Source: JANXXV01 sp038200305
GTDB lineage: Bacteria; Acidobacteriota; Terriglobia; Bryobacterales; Bryobacteraceae
Direction of reading: 5' to 3'
DNA: 34,062 bases
Assembly (NCBI GenBank): GCA_038200305.1
Contig: JBBPYD010000018.1
Location: 1 to 34,062, forward strand
Shown here: piece by piece, positions 23,122 through 31,724 of the stretch
How positions within the stretch are numbered: position 1 is the first letter of the stretch
Layout of the letters: every line of letters starts with the position of its first letter
Position numbers and translations under genes: made by a program
Notes under the pieces: generated by a model
Databases searched by the model: none
The model's input: the letters and a program-made list of their open reading frames with translations, nothing else
Told to the model about the DNA's origin: nothing

Positions 23122-23992
23122 CCGGCTCTTTCACTTCCACGGTGTCCAGAACGCCTTTCTGAGTGGCGACGCCGACGATCATCAACTCCAGATCCTGCGC
23201 GCCGTTATTGCGGAACGAGTGCGCGTCGTTCAGGAGCACGGGCACGGCGTCGCCCTTATGAATCGGAGCCGTCTCGCCATTCACCTGCACCTCTCCATCG
23301 CCGTTCAGCACGTAGTAGATCTCTTCCACGCCCGCATGGCGATGCCGGCCCTCAGACGAGCCGGGCGGCAATAAAAGGTGGTCCATGTAAGACCAGTTCG
23401 TCAGGAAAACGGTTGGGTCCAGGGCTCGCCGGTACTGCGCTGTCCCTGTACCGCCGCGATAGTTCTGCATGGGGCGAAGCAGCTTTTTGTCCAGCCGCAT
23501 TGTCATGAAAGCGGGGATGGGTTCCTTCGGGACGCCGATCCGCGCGTCATCCAAATTGAACGCATCGTACCGTCCCTTGATGGCCGAAATATTCAGGTTC
23601 ATGAATTCCACCGGCTTATCGCCCGGATTTAAGATCGCGTGCGAATGGCCCATGCGGCACGGCGCGCCAACTGTTCCCTTCAGCAGCGAGGTATGGCCGT
23701 CAATGGTGAATTCCGCTTCACCGTCGAAAATAATAAACATCTCCTCATCGGTGTTGTGAAAGTGGTGGCCGACGCCTCCGCCCGGCATGATCTGGCAACG
23801 GTGCATGAAAAAGAAGTTGGTGGCCAATGCGGCGCCCGGTAACAGCGTCTCGCACGCCATATCCCCCGCACTGCCATGGGAGCGGCTGCGGTGATACTTG
23901 GCCGGATCGGTGTGCCCAATGCGCTGCGCCAACGGTTCCAGCGCAAGCAGAGGCAATGCGCACGTCATCAACAGCGCGAATCTCGTTTTCAA
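23114..23992 (-). CDS. exported bicupin protein, copy 1
   Basis: The 292-residue protein has a signal peptide (FALLMTCALPLLALEPLAQ) and two cupin domains. The first has GVGHHFHNTDEEMFIIFDG with the metal-ligand pattern HxH...E, then RMGHSHAILNPGD. The second has EGRHRHAGVEEIYYVLNGDG and DAHSF. Both domains therefore have full metal-binding sets. It is a tandem paralogue of the next upstream gene, 13 nt away, and the last gene of the SMP-30/cupin operon. Likely a periplasmic metalloenzyme or sugar/aromatic-binding protein. No specific substrate can be named. Confidence 0.82.
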   Translation of the reverse strand: MKTRFALLMTCALPLLALEPLAQRIGHTDPAKYHRSRSHGSAGDMACETLLPGAALATNFFFMHRCQIMPGGGVGHHFHNTDEEMFIIFDGEAEFTIDGHTSLLKGTVGAPCRMGHSHAILNPGDKPVEFMNLNISAIKGRYDAFNLDDARIGVPKEPIPAFMTMRLDKKLLRPMQNYRGGTGTAQYRRALDPTVFLTNWSYMDHLLLPPGSSEGRHRHAGVEEIYYVLNGDGEVQVNGETAPIHKGDAVPVLLNDAHSFRNNGAQDLELMIVGVATQKGVLDTVEVKEPAK

Positions 23993-24005
23993 TGTTGTTC
24001 TCCTC

Positions 24006-24872
24006 TCACTTCACTTCCGCCGTATCCAGCGCCCACTTGGTTCGTGCAATTCCGATGATCATGAATTCCAGATCGCCCGTGCCTGCATTCTCGAACGAGT
24101 GTACGTCAGTCAATAGAACCGGTACTGCGTCGCCTTTGTGGATCGGCGCCGATTCATTGTTGATGCGAGCCGTCCCATCCCCTGCCATCACATAGTAGAT
24201 TTCTTCCACGCCATCATGCCGCTTGCGTCCCACCGATGTTCCCGGCGGAAGCACAAGATGATCGATGTAAGACCAGTTCGTGTAAAAGACCTCGGGTGGT
24301 AGAACTCTGCGGTACTGCACAGTTCCTTTGCCGCCGTAGAAGCCCGCGGCCGGTTTCAGCAGGCTCTTATCCAAATGCATACTAATAAACGGCGGCTTCT
24401 GTTCCAGCGGCGCTCCTACCCGGTCGTCATCGAGATCGAAGTTGTCATACTTGCCCTTGATGCTTCCCACCGCGATGTTCATCCACTCCGTCGGACGGTC
24501 CGTTGGATTGTAGATGGCGTGCGAGTGGCCCATGCGGCACGGTGCAGCCGCGGGCCCAACCAGGCGCGAGGTGCGGCCGTCAATCGTAAATTGCGCCTCG
24601 TTGTCGAAAATAACGAACATCTCTTCCATGTGGTTGTGGAAATGATGCCCGATGCCTCCCTTCGGCGGAATCACCCCGCGGTGCAAGAAGATCAGGTTGG
24701 TGCTGAAGTCTTCAGACCCAAACAGGGGCATGTAATCGAGCTCGCCCGCCCCCTTATGGACGGCCTTGGATGCATGAAACTTGGATGGATCCGTGTGAGC
24801 GATCCGTGTCTGCAGCGGCTCTCTGGCCAACAGCGGCAGAACCAGCACTGGAATTACGAAAAGTTTCCTCAT
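24006..24872 (-). CDS. exported bicupin protein, copy 2 (altered second metal site)
   Basis: The 288-residue protein is clearly paralogous to copy 1 along its whole length (GIGHHFHNHMEEMFVIFDN; RMGHSHAIYNPTDRP; NWSYIDHLVLPPGTS). The first cupin keeps HxH and E. In the second, the HRH of copy 1 is replaced by KRH (GRKRHDGVEEIYYVM), so the first metal histidine is missing there. It carries a signal peptide (FVIPVLVLPLLAREPLQ). Its start overlaps the stop of the small cupin gene as ATGA. The difference suggests that the two copies have specialised. Confidence 0.82.
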   Translation of the reverse strand: MRKLFVIPVLVLPLLAREPLQTRIAHTDPSKFHASKAVHKGAGELDYMPLFGSEDFSTNLIFLHRGVIPPKGGIGHHFHNHMEEMFVIFDNEAQFTIDGRTSRLVGPAAAPCRMGHSHAIYNPTDRPTEWMNIAVGSIKGKYDNFDLDDDRVGAPLEQKPPFISMHLDKSLLKPAAGFYGGKGTVQYRRVLPPEVFYTNWSYIDHLVLPPGTSVGRKRHDGVEEIYYVMAGDGTARINNESAPIHKGDAVPVLLTDVHSFENAGTGDLEFMIIGIARTKWALDTAEVK

Positions 24873-25288
24873 TTATCCTCGACGTGGAAGTCGAACGGGC
24901 CATCCGTGTAGAACAGGATTTCCGTTTCCTCCACCGCATTGTATGGGCCATGCCGCTCGTTCGGAGCCGCATAGGTGAACGTTCCGGCCGGCAGATCGCC
25001 CTCGGGGGAACGCAGCCGGCCCTTCAAGACATAAATGTAATGACCGCACGTGACGTGATAATGGCGCGGTTCGCGAAAGCCCTTCGGATATTTCACCATC
25101 GACGAACTCATCTTTGTTCGAGGATTCTCATGAAGCGATCGCGATTGCAGACCTTCCGGCATACCGGCCAGATGCATCGGCGCCCAAGGGATTTTCGGCA
25201 CATCGGCTTTGAACGAACGGTCCGCGGAGGCCGCCGCCAAGGTCAAACAAAATAGGACTCCCGTAGCGGACTTATTTCCAATCGGCAT
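24869..25288 (-). CDS. exported single-domain cupin
   Basis: The 139-residue protein has a short signal (GVLFCLTLAAASA) and one cupin domain: FREPRHYHVTCGHYIYVLKG, then GTFTYAAPNERHGP with the distal His. The HxH pair (HYH) is present. It resembles ChrR-like or DUF4437-type cupins, which bind metal and sometimes act as sensors or dioxygenase-like enzymes. It lies 4 nt after the SMP-30 gene and overlaps the next gene by ATGA. Function not assignable. Confidence 0.78.
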   Translation of the reverse strand: MPIGNKSATGVLFCLTLAAASADRSFKADVPKIPWAPMHLAGMPEGLQSRSLHENPRTKMSSSMVKYPKGFREPRHYHVTCGHYIYVLKGRLRSPEGDLPAGTFTYAAPNERHGPYNAVEETEILFYTDGPFDFHVEDK

Positions 25289-25292
25289 GGCT

Positions 25293-26369
25293 TCAAGGGC
25301 GGATTCCGGCCGCGTTCAGTTGGATACGGTACACGCCAGTCCGCGCCGTCATATAGAGCGTGTTGGCATCTTCCCCACGCGGCAACTTGCCCGTGTCCGG
25401 ACCGGTTGTGTATTTGCCCCAGCCGCAATTCGCCGGAACCTCCGGAGGTTTGATGTTGCCCAACAGCTTGCCTTCCGGCGAAAACACCCACATGCCGCCA
25501 GGCCCGCTCCCGTAGAGGTTACCCTTCTTGTCCACTTTCAATCCGTCCGGCAAGCCTTCCTCAGTCTGACTGGTCACGTCGTAAAACGTTTTGCCATTCG
25601 CGATCGTGCCATCCGGTTTGACATCGAAACGCATCCAGATCTTGCGTGTGGGATCTGAATTGCTGATGTACAGATATTTTTCATCCGGCGAGAACGCGAT
25701 GCCGTTAGGCCGTTTCAGTTCCTTTGAGAGCAATTCCAGCTTGCCATTCATCAGCCGGTAGATCCCGTTGAACTTCAGCTCCTTTTTCGGATCGTCGTCT
25801 TCTTTCGGAAAACCGTAAGGCGGGTCGGTAAAATACAGCGCGCCGTCCGATTTATACACCACGTCATTTGGACTGTTCAGCCGCTTGCCCTGATACTCGG
25901 CGGCAAGCACGGTCACTGTGCCGTCCTTCTCCAGCCGGGTCACGCGGCGGTTGCCATGCTCGGCAATGACCAGCCGCCCTTCCTTATCCATCGTTATGCC
26001 GTTGGAACCAACCAGCGCCCCAGCCGGCGCGTCCGTTCCATCGTAGCCGCTCGGTTTACGAAACACGCTCACCGTTCCGTCTGGAGTCCATTTGAAGATG
26101 GCGTTCTGCGGGATGTCGCTGAACAGCAGGAATCCTTCCGGCATGTAGATCGGGCCTTCCGTGAACTTTTGGCCGCCGGCGATTTTCTCGATTTTGGCCG
26201 CTTGCGGAACAATCGCGTCAAACGCGGGGTCCACGCGAACCACGCTACCACCCACGGGAAAGGAGACGGCCGCAGGTTTACGCTCCTCTGCAGCCGGCTG
26301 GCTACACCCGGCTGCGAACAGAAGACTCAAGAGGGAGAGGGAAGACAAGACGGAACGTGATATTTTCAT
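25293..26369 (-). CDS. SMP-30/gluconolactonase-like lipoprotein
   Basis: The 358-residue protein starts at the ATG at 26369; the TTG one codon upstream is less likely. The N-terminus is a lipoprotein signal with lipobox FAAGC (C22 lipidated). The mature part is a six-bladed beta-propeller of the SMP-30/gluconolactonase/LRE family: KFTEGPIYMPEGFLLFSDI, LNSPNDVVYKSDGALYFTDP and RPNGIAFSPDEKYLYISNSD, with the metal-binding Glu/Asn/Asp positions present. It likely hydrolyses a sugar lactone or related ester at the membrane surface. It is first in an operon with three cupins, consistent with a carbohydrate or aromatic pathway. Confidence 0.88.
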   Translation of the reverse strand: MKISRSVLSSLSLLSLLFAAGCSQPAAEERKPAAVSFPVGGSVVRVDPAFDAIVPQAAKIEKIAGGQKFTEGPIYMPEGFLLFSDIPQNAIFKWTPDGTVSVFRKPSGYDGTDAPAGALVGSNGITMDKEGRLVIAEHGNRRVTRLEKDGTVTVLAAEYQGKRLNSPNDVVYKSDGALYFTDPPYGFPKEDDDPKKELKFNGIYRLMNGKLELLSKELKRPNGIAFSPDEKYLYISNSDPTRKIWMRFDVKPDGTIANGKTFYDVTSQTEEGLPDGLKVDKKGNLYGSGPGGMWVFSPEGKLLGNIKPPEVPANCGWGKYTTGPDTGKLPRGEDANTLYMTARTGVYRIQLNAAGIRP

Positions 26370-26378
26370 CAACGCGAT

Positions 26379-26408
26379 TGTATAACATCGTGTGTCCTCG
26401 CGAGTGAA
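26379..26408 (-). promoter_or_regulatory. promoter of the SMP-30/cupin operon
   Basis: On the minus strand TTCACT (-35, 26408-26403), an 18-nt spacer, and TGT-TATACA (-10, 26384-26379) form a fair sigma-70 promoter with extended -10. The overlapping TACAAT (26382-26377) ends 7 nt before the ATG at 26369. The leader would be zero to a few nt, with no Shine-Dalgarno. Confidence 0.55.
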
Positions 26409-26426
26409 TTGAAAGATAAAGGGAAG

Positions 26427-27086
26427 TCAGCTTTTGAATTCGGGTTTAATGCGGCGCGACCGGATCACTTCGATAATGATCGGCAGAACCGAGATCAGCA
26501 CGATCAGGATTACAAACTTCTCGAAGTGCTTTCTGACCAGTTCGATATTGCCCATCGTATAGCCAAGCATCGTCATTGAAAAGACCCAGCCAATGCTTCC
26601 GATAACGTTGAACATTGCGAATCGATGGTAGGGCATCTTTGCCACTCCGGCGATGAACGGTGCAAACGTCCGGATGATGGGAACGAACTGCGCGTAGACG
26701 ATGGTCTTTCCGCCGTGCTTCGCATAGAACGCCTGTGTCTTTCTGAGATGGTCCTGTTTGAAAAATCGGGAATCGGGCCGGTTGAATATCGCCGGTCCTG
26801 TGCGGCGCCCGATAGAGTATCCCGACGCTACGCCGGCGATTGCGGCGAGCGTCAACAGTATCAGAATGATTCCGATGTTCAACTGCCCGGCGCCGGCAAC
26901 CACGCCCACCGTGAACAGAAGCGAGTCCCCCGGCAGGAAGAAACCTACAAGAAGACCCGTTTCGGAAAACACGATAGAGAACAGAAGCGCGTAACCGGCC
27001 CACCCCGTCATCACGGTGGACAGAAACTCAATCAAGCGGTCCGGAGTGGTCAGTGTCCGAAAGACAAAATCTAGAATTTCATGCAT
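26427..27086 (-). CDS. DedA-family membrane protein
   Basis: A 219-residue polytopic protein of the DedA/SNARE-associated (VTT) family. Visible marks are SETGLLVGFFLPGDSLLF, GYSIGRRTGP and the conserved FVPIIRTFAPFIAGVAKMPY with the essential Arg. DedA proteins are needed for membrane homeostasis, and some act as undecaprenyl-phosphate or phospholipid flippases. It begins 3 nt after the stop of the PpiD-like gene and is likely cotranscribed with it. Confidence 0.92.
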   Translation of the reverse strand: MHEILDFVFRTLTTPDRLIEFLSTVMTGWAGYALLFSIVFSETGLLVGFFLPGDSLLFTVGVVAGAGQLNIGIILILLTLAAIAGVASGYSIGRRTGPAIFNRPDSRFFKQDHLRKTQAFYAKHGGKTIVYAQFVPIIRTFAPFIAGVAKMPYHRFAMFNVIGSIGWVFSMTMLGYTMGNIELVRKHFEKFVILIVLISVLPIIIEVIRSRRIKPEFKS

Positions 27087-27089
27087 GCG

Positions 27090-29015
27090 TTAGCTTCGAT
27101 AGGTCGAGCTCAAACGCTGGATGACTTCCGGGTACTTCTTGACTTTTCCTTGCTTGACAAGCGCCGTCACAAGGCCATCCTCAAAAAGTTCTTTCCGCTC
27201 CGCCGCCTTGCGCTTCTTCAGGGCAATCAGCATATCTTCCCGTTGGTCGGCGAACTTCGTCATGTCCGCGGGGATCTTCTCTACCACCTTGCAGTAGAAA
27301 ACCTTGCCGTCCACTGTAAGAGGTCCCACCATACCCCCGACGGGTTTGGTAAAAGCCTCCGCAAGATAGGCCGCCGGGCCGATTCCATCCGCTGCACCTT
27401 CGGAGTTGAATGGGGATGTGGTGCGCAGATCCAGCTTTAGCGATTTGGAAAGAGCGGCCAGATCGGTCCCGCCCGCTCGCAGTTTCGCTGTAATCTCCGC
27501 CGTTTTCTGTTGCGCCAGTTTATCCGCCTTCTCCCTAATGAGCTGCTTCTTTACGTCCGGTTCCATCTCGGCGAAGTCACCCTGTCTAACAGGTTCGATG
27601 CCTGCCTCAACCGCGACCGCCAGCTTGTTTGCGCCGATCTGGAACACGGGGGAAACCTCATTCACCTTCAGTGGCGCAACGGCTGCGTCGATCTCATGGC
27701 TGGTGCCAAGCTCCGGTATGGACTCATTCGGCCCATGACTGGTCACGTGCTGGGACGATAGATTGAATTTCTGGGCAATCTGTTCGGCTTGCTTCGGATC
27801 TTTCTGCAACGCCGCACGGGCCTGATCCGCCATGCTTTGCATGCGATCGAATACCATCTGCTTCTTGAGTCCGGAGGCGATATCGGCCTTCACTTCTTCA
27901 AACGGCTTCAGGCGGGCTTCCTCTTTCTCAAGAGCCTGCACAATGTGAACGCCATACTGCGTCTTCACCAGATTGCTGATCTCTTTCGGCTTTAGCGAAA
28001 AAGTGGCGTCTTCAAACGGCTTCACCATTTGGCCGCGAGTTACCCAACCAAGATCTCCCCCTTTCTGCGCGCTGCCCGGATCGTCAGAATTCTTCTTAGC
28101 GAGTTCCGCGAAGTCACCGCCATTACGGATCTGTTTCAACAGATCGGCAGCCTTTGCTTCCAGCTTGGCCTGCTCTTCTTTCGGCTTGTTCATGGTGCTC
28201 ACCAGAATATGGCGCACATGGACGCGCTCGGGTATACGGTATTTGTCCTTATTCGCGTCATAGGCTTTGCGCAAATCGGCTTCGGGGATGTCCAAACTGG
28301 CCGCTACCTTCGCTTCGTCGGCGGTCAGAATGTCAAAACTCCGGCGCTCGTTCCGCATGAACCGGCCGCGATTCTTGTTGAAGTAATCAAGCTCCTCTTC
28401 CTTGGTCACGCTAATGTCATTAGCAAGCTTTGAAGGATCGAAAACAACGTACTCCAGTTTCACCTTGTCGTTGCGCCGGTTGTATTCACGTTCCACTTCC
28501 TGGGGGCTAACCACCACGCCTTCCAGGGCGATGTTCCGGAGCTTCAGCACCAGCAGGTTTTTTGCGATGTTGCTTTCAAATTCGGGAATCGTCAGGCCCT
28601 GTTCCGCAAGAAACCGCTCGTAAATTTGTTTGTTGAATTGCCCGTTCGGAAACAATTGAGTCAGAATCGAACGGATCGCATTCGCGGTCTCGGACTCGGA
28701 AACTTCAAAGCCCATCCGTTTTGCTTCAAATGCCAGCGCACGCTCATTGATCATCTGATCCACAAGCTGCGGCACATAAAGCTGAACCGTTTCGGCCGGG
28801 ATCGACTTGTTGCGCAGCATGCCTTGCAGCGTGCTCTGCACCTCACGAACCGTAATGGGATCGCTACCCACTTGCGCAACCACTTGATCGGGCGTGCGGC
28901 TCGCGGCGCCAAAACCCGGAATAAGCGTAATCACCATGGAAAGGGCGACGAGGCCCAGCAGGCCGCCAAGCAGATAACGCACAGCTTTATCGCGGCTGCG
29001 AAACAGATCGAACAT
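27090..29015 (-). CDS. ppiD: PpiD/SurA-like membrane-anchored peptidyl-prolyl isomerase
   Basis: A 641-residue protein with an N-terminal membrane anchor (about 13-35), a SurA_N-like chaperone domain (about 40-215) and a parvulin rotamase domain at about 263-363 (RVHVRHILVST, GGDLGWVTRGQMVKPF, TQYGVHIV). A second rotamase-like, more divergent part follows toward the C-terminus, as in PpiD. It would help secreted proteins fold at the outer face of the inner membrane. AGGAG lies about 9 nt before the ATG. A TACAAT box at 29062-29057 could be its -10. The DedA gene follows closely. Confidence 0.88.
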   Translation of the reverse strand: MFDLFRSRDKAVRYLLGGLLGLVALSMVITLIPGFGAASRTPDQVVAQVGSDPITVREVQSTLQGMLRNKSIPAETVQLYVPQLVDQMINERALAFEAKRMGFEVSESETANAIRSILTQLFPNGQFNKQIYERFLAEQGLTIPEFESNIAKNLLVLKLRNIALEGVVVSPQEVEREYNRRNDKVKLEYVVFDPSKLANDISVTKEEELDYFNKNRGRFMRNERRSFDILTADEAKVAASLDIPEADLRKAYDANKDKYRIPERVHVRHILVSTMNKPKEEQAKLEAKAADLLKQIRNGGDFAELAKKNSDDPGSAQKGGDLGWVTRGQMVKPFEDATFSLKPKEISNLVKTQYGVHIVQALEKEEARLKPFEEVKADIASGLKKQMVFDRMQSMADQARAALQKDPKQAEQIAQKFNLSSQHVTSHGPNESIPELGTSHEIDAAVAPLKVNEVSPVFQIGANKLAVAVEAGIEPVRQGDFAEMEPDVKKQLIREKADKLAQQKTAEITAKLRAGGTDLAALSKSLKLDLRTTSPFNSEGAADGIGPAAYLAEAFTKPVGGMVGPLTVDGKVFYCKVVEKIPADMTKFADQREDMLIALKKRKAAERKELFEDGLVTALVKQGKVKKYPEVIQRLSSTYRS

Positions 29016-29056
29016 GAACGGAATTCTCCTAATGAAAAACTACGACTGTAAACTTA

Positions 29057-29062
29057 ATTGTA
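29057..29062 (-). promoter_or_regulatory. candidate -10 box of the ppiD gene
   Basis: TACAAT on the minus strand, 41 nt upstream of the ppiD ATG, in the 60-nt gap after the aspartate kinase gene. With the AGGAG ribosome site this would be an ordinary leadered promoter. No -35 recognised. Confidence 0.3.
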
Positions 29063-29075
29063 CCCCAGGGCCGCA

Positions 29076-30488
29076 CTACGGAGCAGCGTTGAGGCCGCAT
29101 TCCGCATGAATCGCCCGCACGGCGGTTTCAAGACCCTCGCGCGCCACCACAATCGCAATGGTCATTTCACTGGCCCCTTGCGCGATGGCGATGATGTTGA
29201 CGTTTTCCTGCGAGATCGCGGTAAAGATTCTTCCCGCCAGACCTGGGGTGCCGCGCATACCTTCCCCCACCACCGCAAGCAGGCCGACGTTCCGGTCGAT
29301 GGCAATGGGCCGGAGATACCCATGCGCGAGCTCAAGTGAAAGATTTGCTTCGAGAGACGCAAGCGCCCAGGGAAGCTCCTCTTTGCGGACCAGAAAACAG
29401 AAACTCTGGCGGTAGCTGGAACTCGAAAAAGCCAGCACTTCCGTATTCGACCGGGCCAGCGCATCCAGTGCACGCGCCATAATCTGCGCGCCATTGATCA
29501 CGGCGCTTGCGGGTTCAATGGACACCAGCGCAACGTTCGCCATGGAAGTTACGGCCTTAGGTCCGTGAGAGCCGTTGGTCTTCGCCACAATTTTCGTACC
29601 GGGTTTATCCACCGCAAAGCTGTTCTTGCTGTAGACCGGAATCTGTTTTTCAATCAGAGGCGCCAGAGTACGCGGATGAAGAACTTTCGCTCCGTTATAG
29701 GCAAGCTCGGCGGCTTCGTTATAGCTCACTTCCTTCAACACGCGGGCATCTTTCACCAGCCGGGGGTCCGCGGACATGATTCCATCCACGTCCGTCCAGA
29801 TCCACAATTCGCAGGCGCCTAGAGCAGCCGCTAAAATCGCCGCTGAAAAGTCAGAGCCACCCCTGCCCAATGTTGTGGCGCGTCCGTCCACGGTGGCTGC
29901 GTTGAATCCTGTCACAATGGGCAGCACGCCCGCCGTTAATAGAGGGATGAGTTTTGCGCCCGCTTTCTCCCGCGTAAATTCCATGATCGGAGTGGCGTTG
30001 CCGAACACCGCATCGGTCACGATCACCTCGCTACCGTTCACCGCCGCGGCGGGGATTCCGCTGGCATCCAGGTAGCGCGCCATCATCAACGCCGAGAGGC
30101 GCTCTCCCACCGCAATTGCTTCATCCACGGAGCGGGGAGGGCGCTCTCCTAACATCAGAACGCCCTGCGCCACCCTCTGAAATTCTCCAACAATCGTTTC
30201 AATGCCCTGTAGCGCGGGCTCGCAATGCGTGTTCGGCAATAGATCGGCGCAGGTATCCAGATGATCTTGACGCAGTTTTTGAATATTCGCAGTCACCGCG
30301 CCGGCATCGCCGCTTTCAGCCAATTGCAGCGTGTGCAAGAGTAAATCGGTCACCCTCGACATTGCCGACACCACGGCCACAACTGGGCGTTGGCCCATCT
30401 GCTCCGCGGAAATAGCGGCAGCCACGCGAATGCGTTCGGCGGACCCCATGCTGGTTCCGCCGAACTTCATTACCAATAGATCTTTCAA
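29076..30488 (-). CDS. lysC: aspartate kinase
   Basis: A 470-residue enzyme that phosphorylates aspartate, the first step to lysine, threonine, methionine and diaminopimelate. Visible marks are VMKFGGTSMGS at the N-terminus (K8-F-G-G), the TTLGRGGSDFSA nucleotide/substrate motif, the DVDGIMSADPRLV segment, and two C-terminal ACT domains (about 310-470; GEGMRGTPGLAGRIFTAIS). It is likely feedback-inhibited through the ACT domains. The start is TTG at 30488, overlapping the cytidylate kinase stop (TTGA). The inner ATG at 30470 would remove the first beta strand before KFGG, so TTG is preferred. Confidence 0.93.
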   Translation of the reverse strand: MKDLLVMKFGGTSMGSAERIRVAAAISAEQMGQRPVVAVVSAMSRVTDLLLHTLQLAESGDAGAVTANIQKLRQDHLDTCADLLPNTHCEPALQGIETIVGEFQRVAQGVLMLGERPPRSVDEAIAVGERLSALMMARYLDASGIPAAAVNGSEVIVTDAVFGNATPIMEFTREKAGAKLIPLLTAGVLPIVTGFNAATVDGRATTLGRGGSDFSAAILAAALGACELWIWTDVDGIMSADPRLVKDARVLKEVSYNEAAELAYNGAKVLHPRTLAPLIEKQIPVYSKNSFAVDKPGTKIVAKTNGSHGPKAVTSMANVALVSIEPASAVINGAQIMARALDALARSNTEVLAFSSSSYRQSFCFLVRKEELPWALASLEANLSLELAHGYLRPIAIDRNVGLLAVVGEGMRGTPGLAGRIFTAISQENVNIIAIAQGASEMTIAIVVAREGLETAVRAIHAECGLNAAP

Positions 30489-31174
30489 CGAGAGTATTCC
30501 TTTCCATTCGCGGTCCGGTCACGGACAAGTTTGAGAATCGTTTCCTCTACTTGCTCAATGGTGAGGCCGGTTGTATCCACATAAACCGCATCGGGCGATT
30601 GCAATAAGGGCGCTTCGGCTCGCGTGCGATCCCGCTCATCGCGCTCCGCCATTTCCCGCGCGGTCTCCTCCGGAGTAAAAGGCTCGCCCGCGCTCCTTAG
30701 TTCCAGCACACGCCGGTCTGCGCGAATCTCCGGATCGGCATCCAAAAACACTTTTACCTGTGCATCTGGAAATACCACCGACGCGATGTCGCGGCCTTCC
30801 ATCACCACGCTGATTTCTGCCCCCATGCGGCGCTGCTTTTCAACCAGGGCCCGGCGCACGGCGGGAATAGCCGAAATTTTCGAGGCATAGGCGGAAACCT
30901 CTGGAGCGCGAATCGCCTCGGTGACATCTTCGCCGTTCAGAAGAATCGATAGGTTGCCCGCGGTGAATGTAAGGTCCGCTTCAGTGGCCAACTGTTCCAA
31001 ACGATGCATGTCGGATTCGGCGATGCCAGTGCGCATGGCCCACAACGCCAAAGCCCGGTACATGGCTCCGGTGTTGATGTAAACGAAACCAAGCTTGCCT
31101 GCGAGCGACCGTGCGATGGTGCTCTTTCCAGCGCCGGCAGGACCGTCGATCGCCACTACGATTCGCTTTTGCAT
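30485..31174 (-). CDS. cmk: cytidylate kinase
   Basis: A 229-residue NMP kinase that phosphorylates CMP and dCMP. The P-loop is GPAGAGKS (11-18). Family marks are GFVYINTGAMYRALALWAM, VVMEGRDIASVVFPDAQVKVFLDA (written as one conserved stretch with the GRD motif), and RDERDRTRAEAPL in the lid. The ATG at 31174 fits the usual N-terminus (MQKRIVVAIDGP); the ATG at 31186 would add four residues. It overlaps lysC by 4 nt, so the two are cotranscribed, and it is divergent from the small TPR gene. Confidence 0.93.
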   Translation of the reverse strand: MQKRIVVAIDGPAGAGKSTIARSLAGKLGFVYINTGAMYRALALWAMRTGIAESDMHRLEQLATEADLTFTAGNLSILLNGEDVTEAIRAPEVSAYASKISAIPAVRRALVEKQRRMGAEISVVMEGRDIASVVFPDAQVKVFLDADPEIRADRRVLELRSAGEPFTPEETAREMAERDERDRTRAEAPLLQSPDAVYVDTTGLTIEQVEETILKLVRDRTANGKEYSR

Positions 31175-31196
31175 CGGAAAAACCATCTTATCGCGC

Positions 31197-31202
31197 TACA
31201 AT
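31197..31202 (+). promoter_or_regulatory. candidate -10 box of the small TPR gene, leaderless layout
   Basis: TACAAT ends 5 nt before the ATG at 31208. No Shine-Dalgarno lies between. A weak -35 (TCGGAA at 31174) is at 17-nt spacing. The box overlaps the upstream region of cmk on the other strand. Confidence 0.4.
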
Positions 31203-31207
31203 CGGAC

Positions 31208-31576
31208 ATGAGTTTGAGAACTAGTTTCATCGCGATTTTCCTCGCCACGTCGTTGTTTGCCGCCGATGCCACAGTGGATCAGGCAAAGAAGAAAATCGCC
31301 GATAAGAAGTATGATGAAGCCATTGCAACGCTAGAACCCGCCCTGAAAGCGAAGCCGAAGTCAGTGGACGTCCAAAAGGCGCTGAGCCAGGCATACACCG
31401 GGAAAGCGGATTCACTTATGTCTAACCAGGCGCTCCCGCCCCGGCAAAAATACCCAGAAGCGCTGCGTGCTTACCGCAAGGCAGTGGACTACGACAAGGA
31501 AAACAAAAAGGCCAAAGAGGGTGTCGATACCATCGAAGGCATCTACAAACAGATGGGCCGTCCGGTTCCACAGTAG
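31208..31576 (+). CDS. small exported TPR protein
   Basis: A 122-residue protein with a signal peptide (SFIAIFLATSLFAADA) and about two TPR-like helical repeats (KIADKKYDEAIATLEPALKA; YPEALRAYRKAVDYDKENKK). A longer open frame extends upstream across cmk on the opposite strand, but it is not supported; this ATG sits just after a TACAAT box. Likely a periplasmic adaptor. No partner is evident. Confidence 0.78.
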   Translation: MSLRTSFIAIFLATSLFAADATVDQAKKKIADKKYDEAIATLEPALKAKPKSVDVQKALSQAYTGKADSLMSNQALPPRQKYPEALRAYRKAVDYDKENKKAKEGVDTIEGIYKQMGRPVPQ

Positions 31577-31666
31577 TTGCGAAATGGCTCTGTTTCGTAA
31601 AACGCGTAACGATACTAATTACAGAGGTTTCGCCAGCCTTTAAGCCGGTAAATCCGCAGGCAACGC

Positions 31667-31675
31667 TGGTATACT
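31667..31675 (+). promoter_or_regulatory. extended -10 promoter of the yjbQ gene group
   Basis: TGGTATACT is an extended -10 (TG-n-TATACT). Transcription from about 31682 gives a ~43-nt leader with an AAGGGA ribosome site ahead of the ATG at 31725. The 31577-31724 gap otherwise shows only weak short inverted repeats. Confidence 0.5.
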
Positions 31676-31724
31676 AAATTCGTATCTTCCGAAACGGTTC
31701 CTGTATCTGAAGAGAAGGGATACT

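Noticed and set aside
31004..31207. 68-codon extension of the small TPR protein upstream
   Set aside because: It lies antisense to cmk and lacks a signal peptide at its start. The inner ATG directly begins a good signal peptide after a -10 box.
31581..31610. Short inverted repeat (CGAAA ... TTTCG) after the small TPR gene as terminator
   Set aside because: Only 5-bp AT-rich arms with no following T-run; too weak to support.
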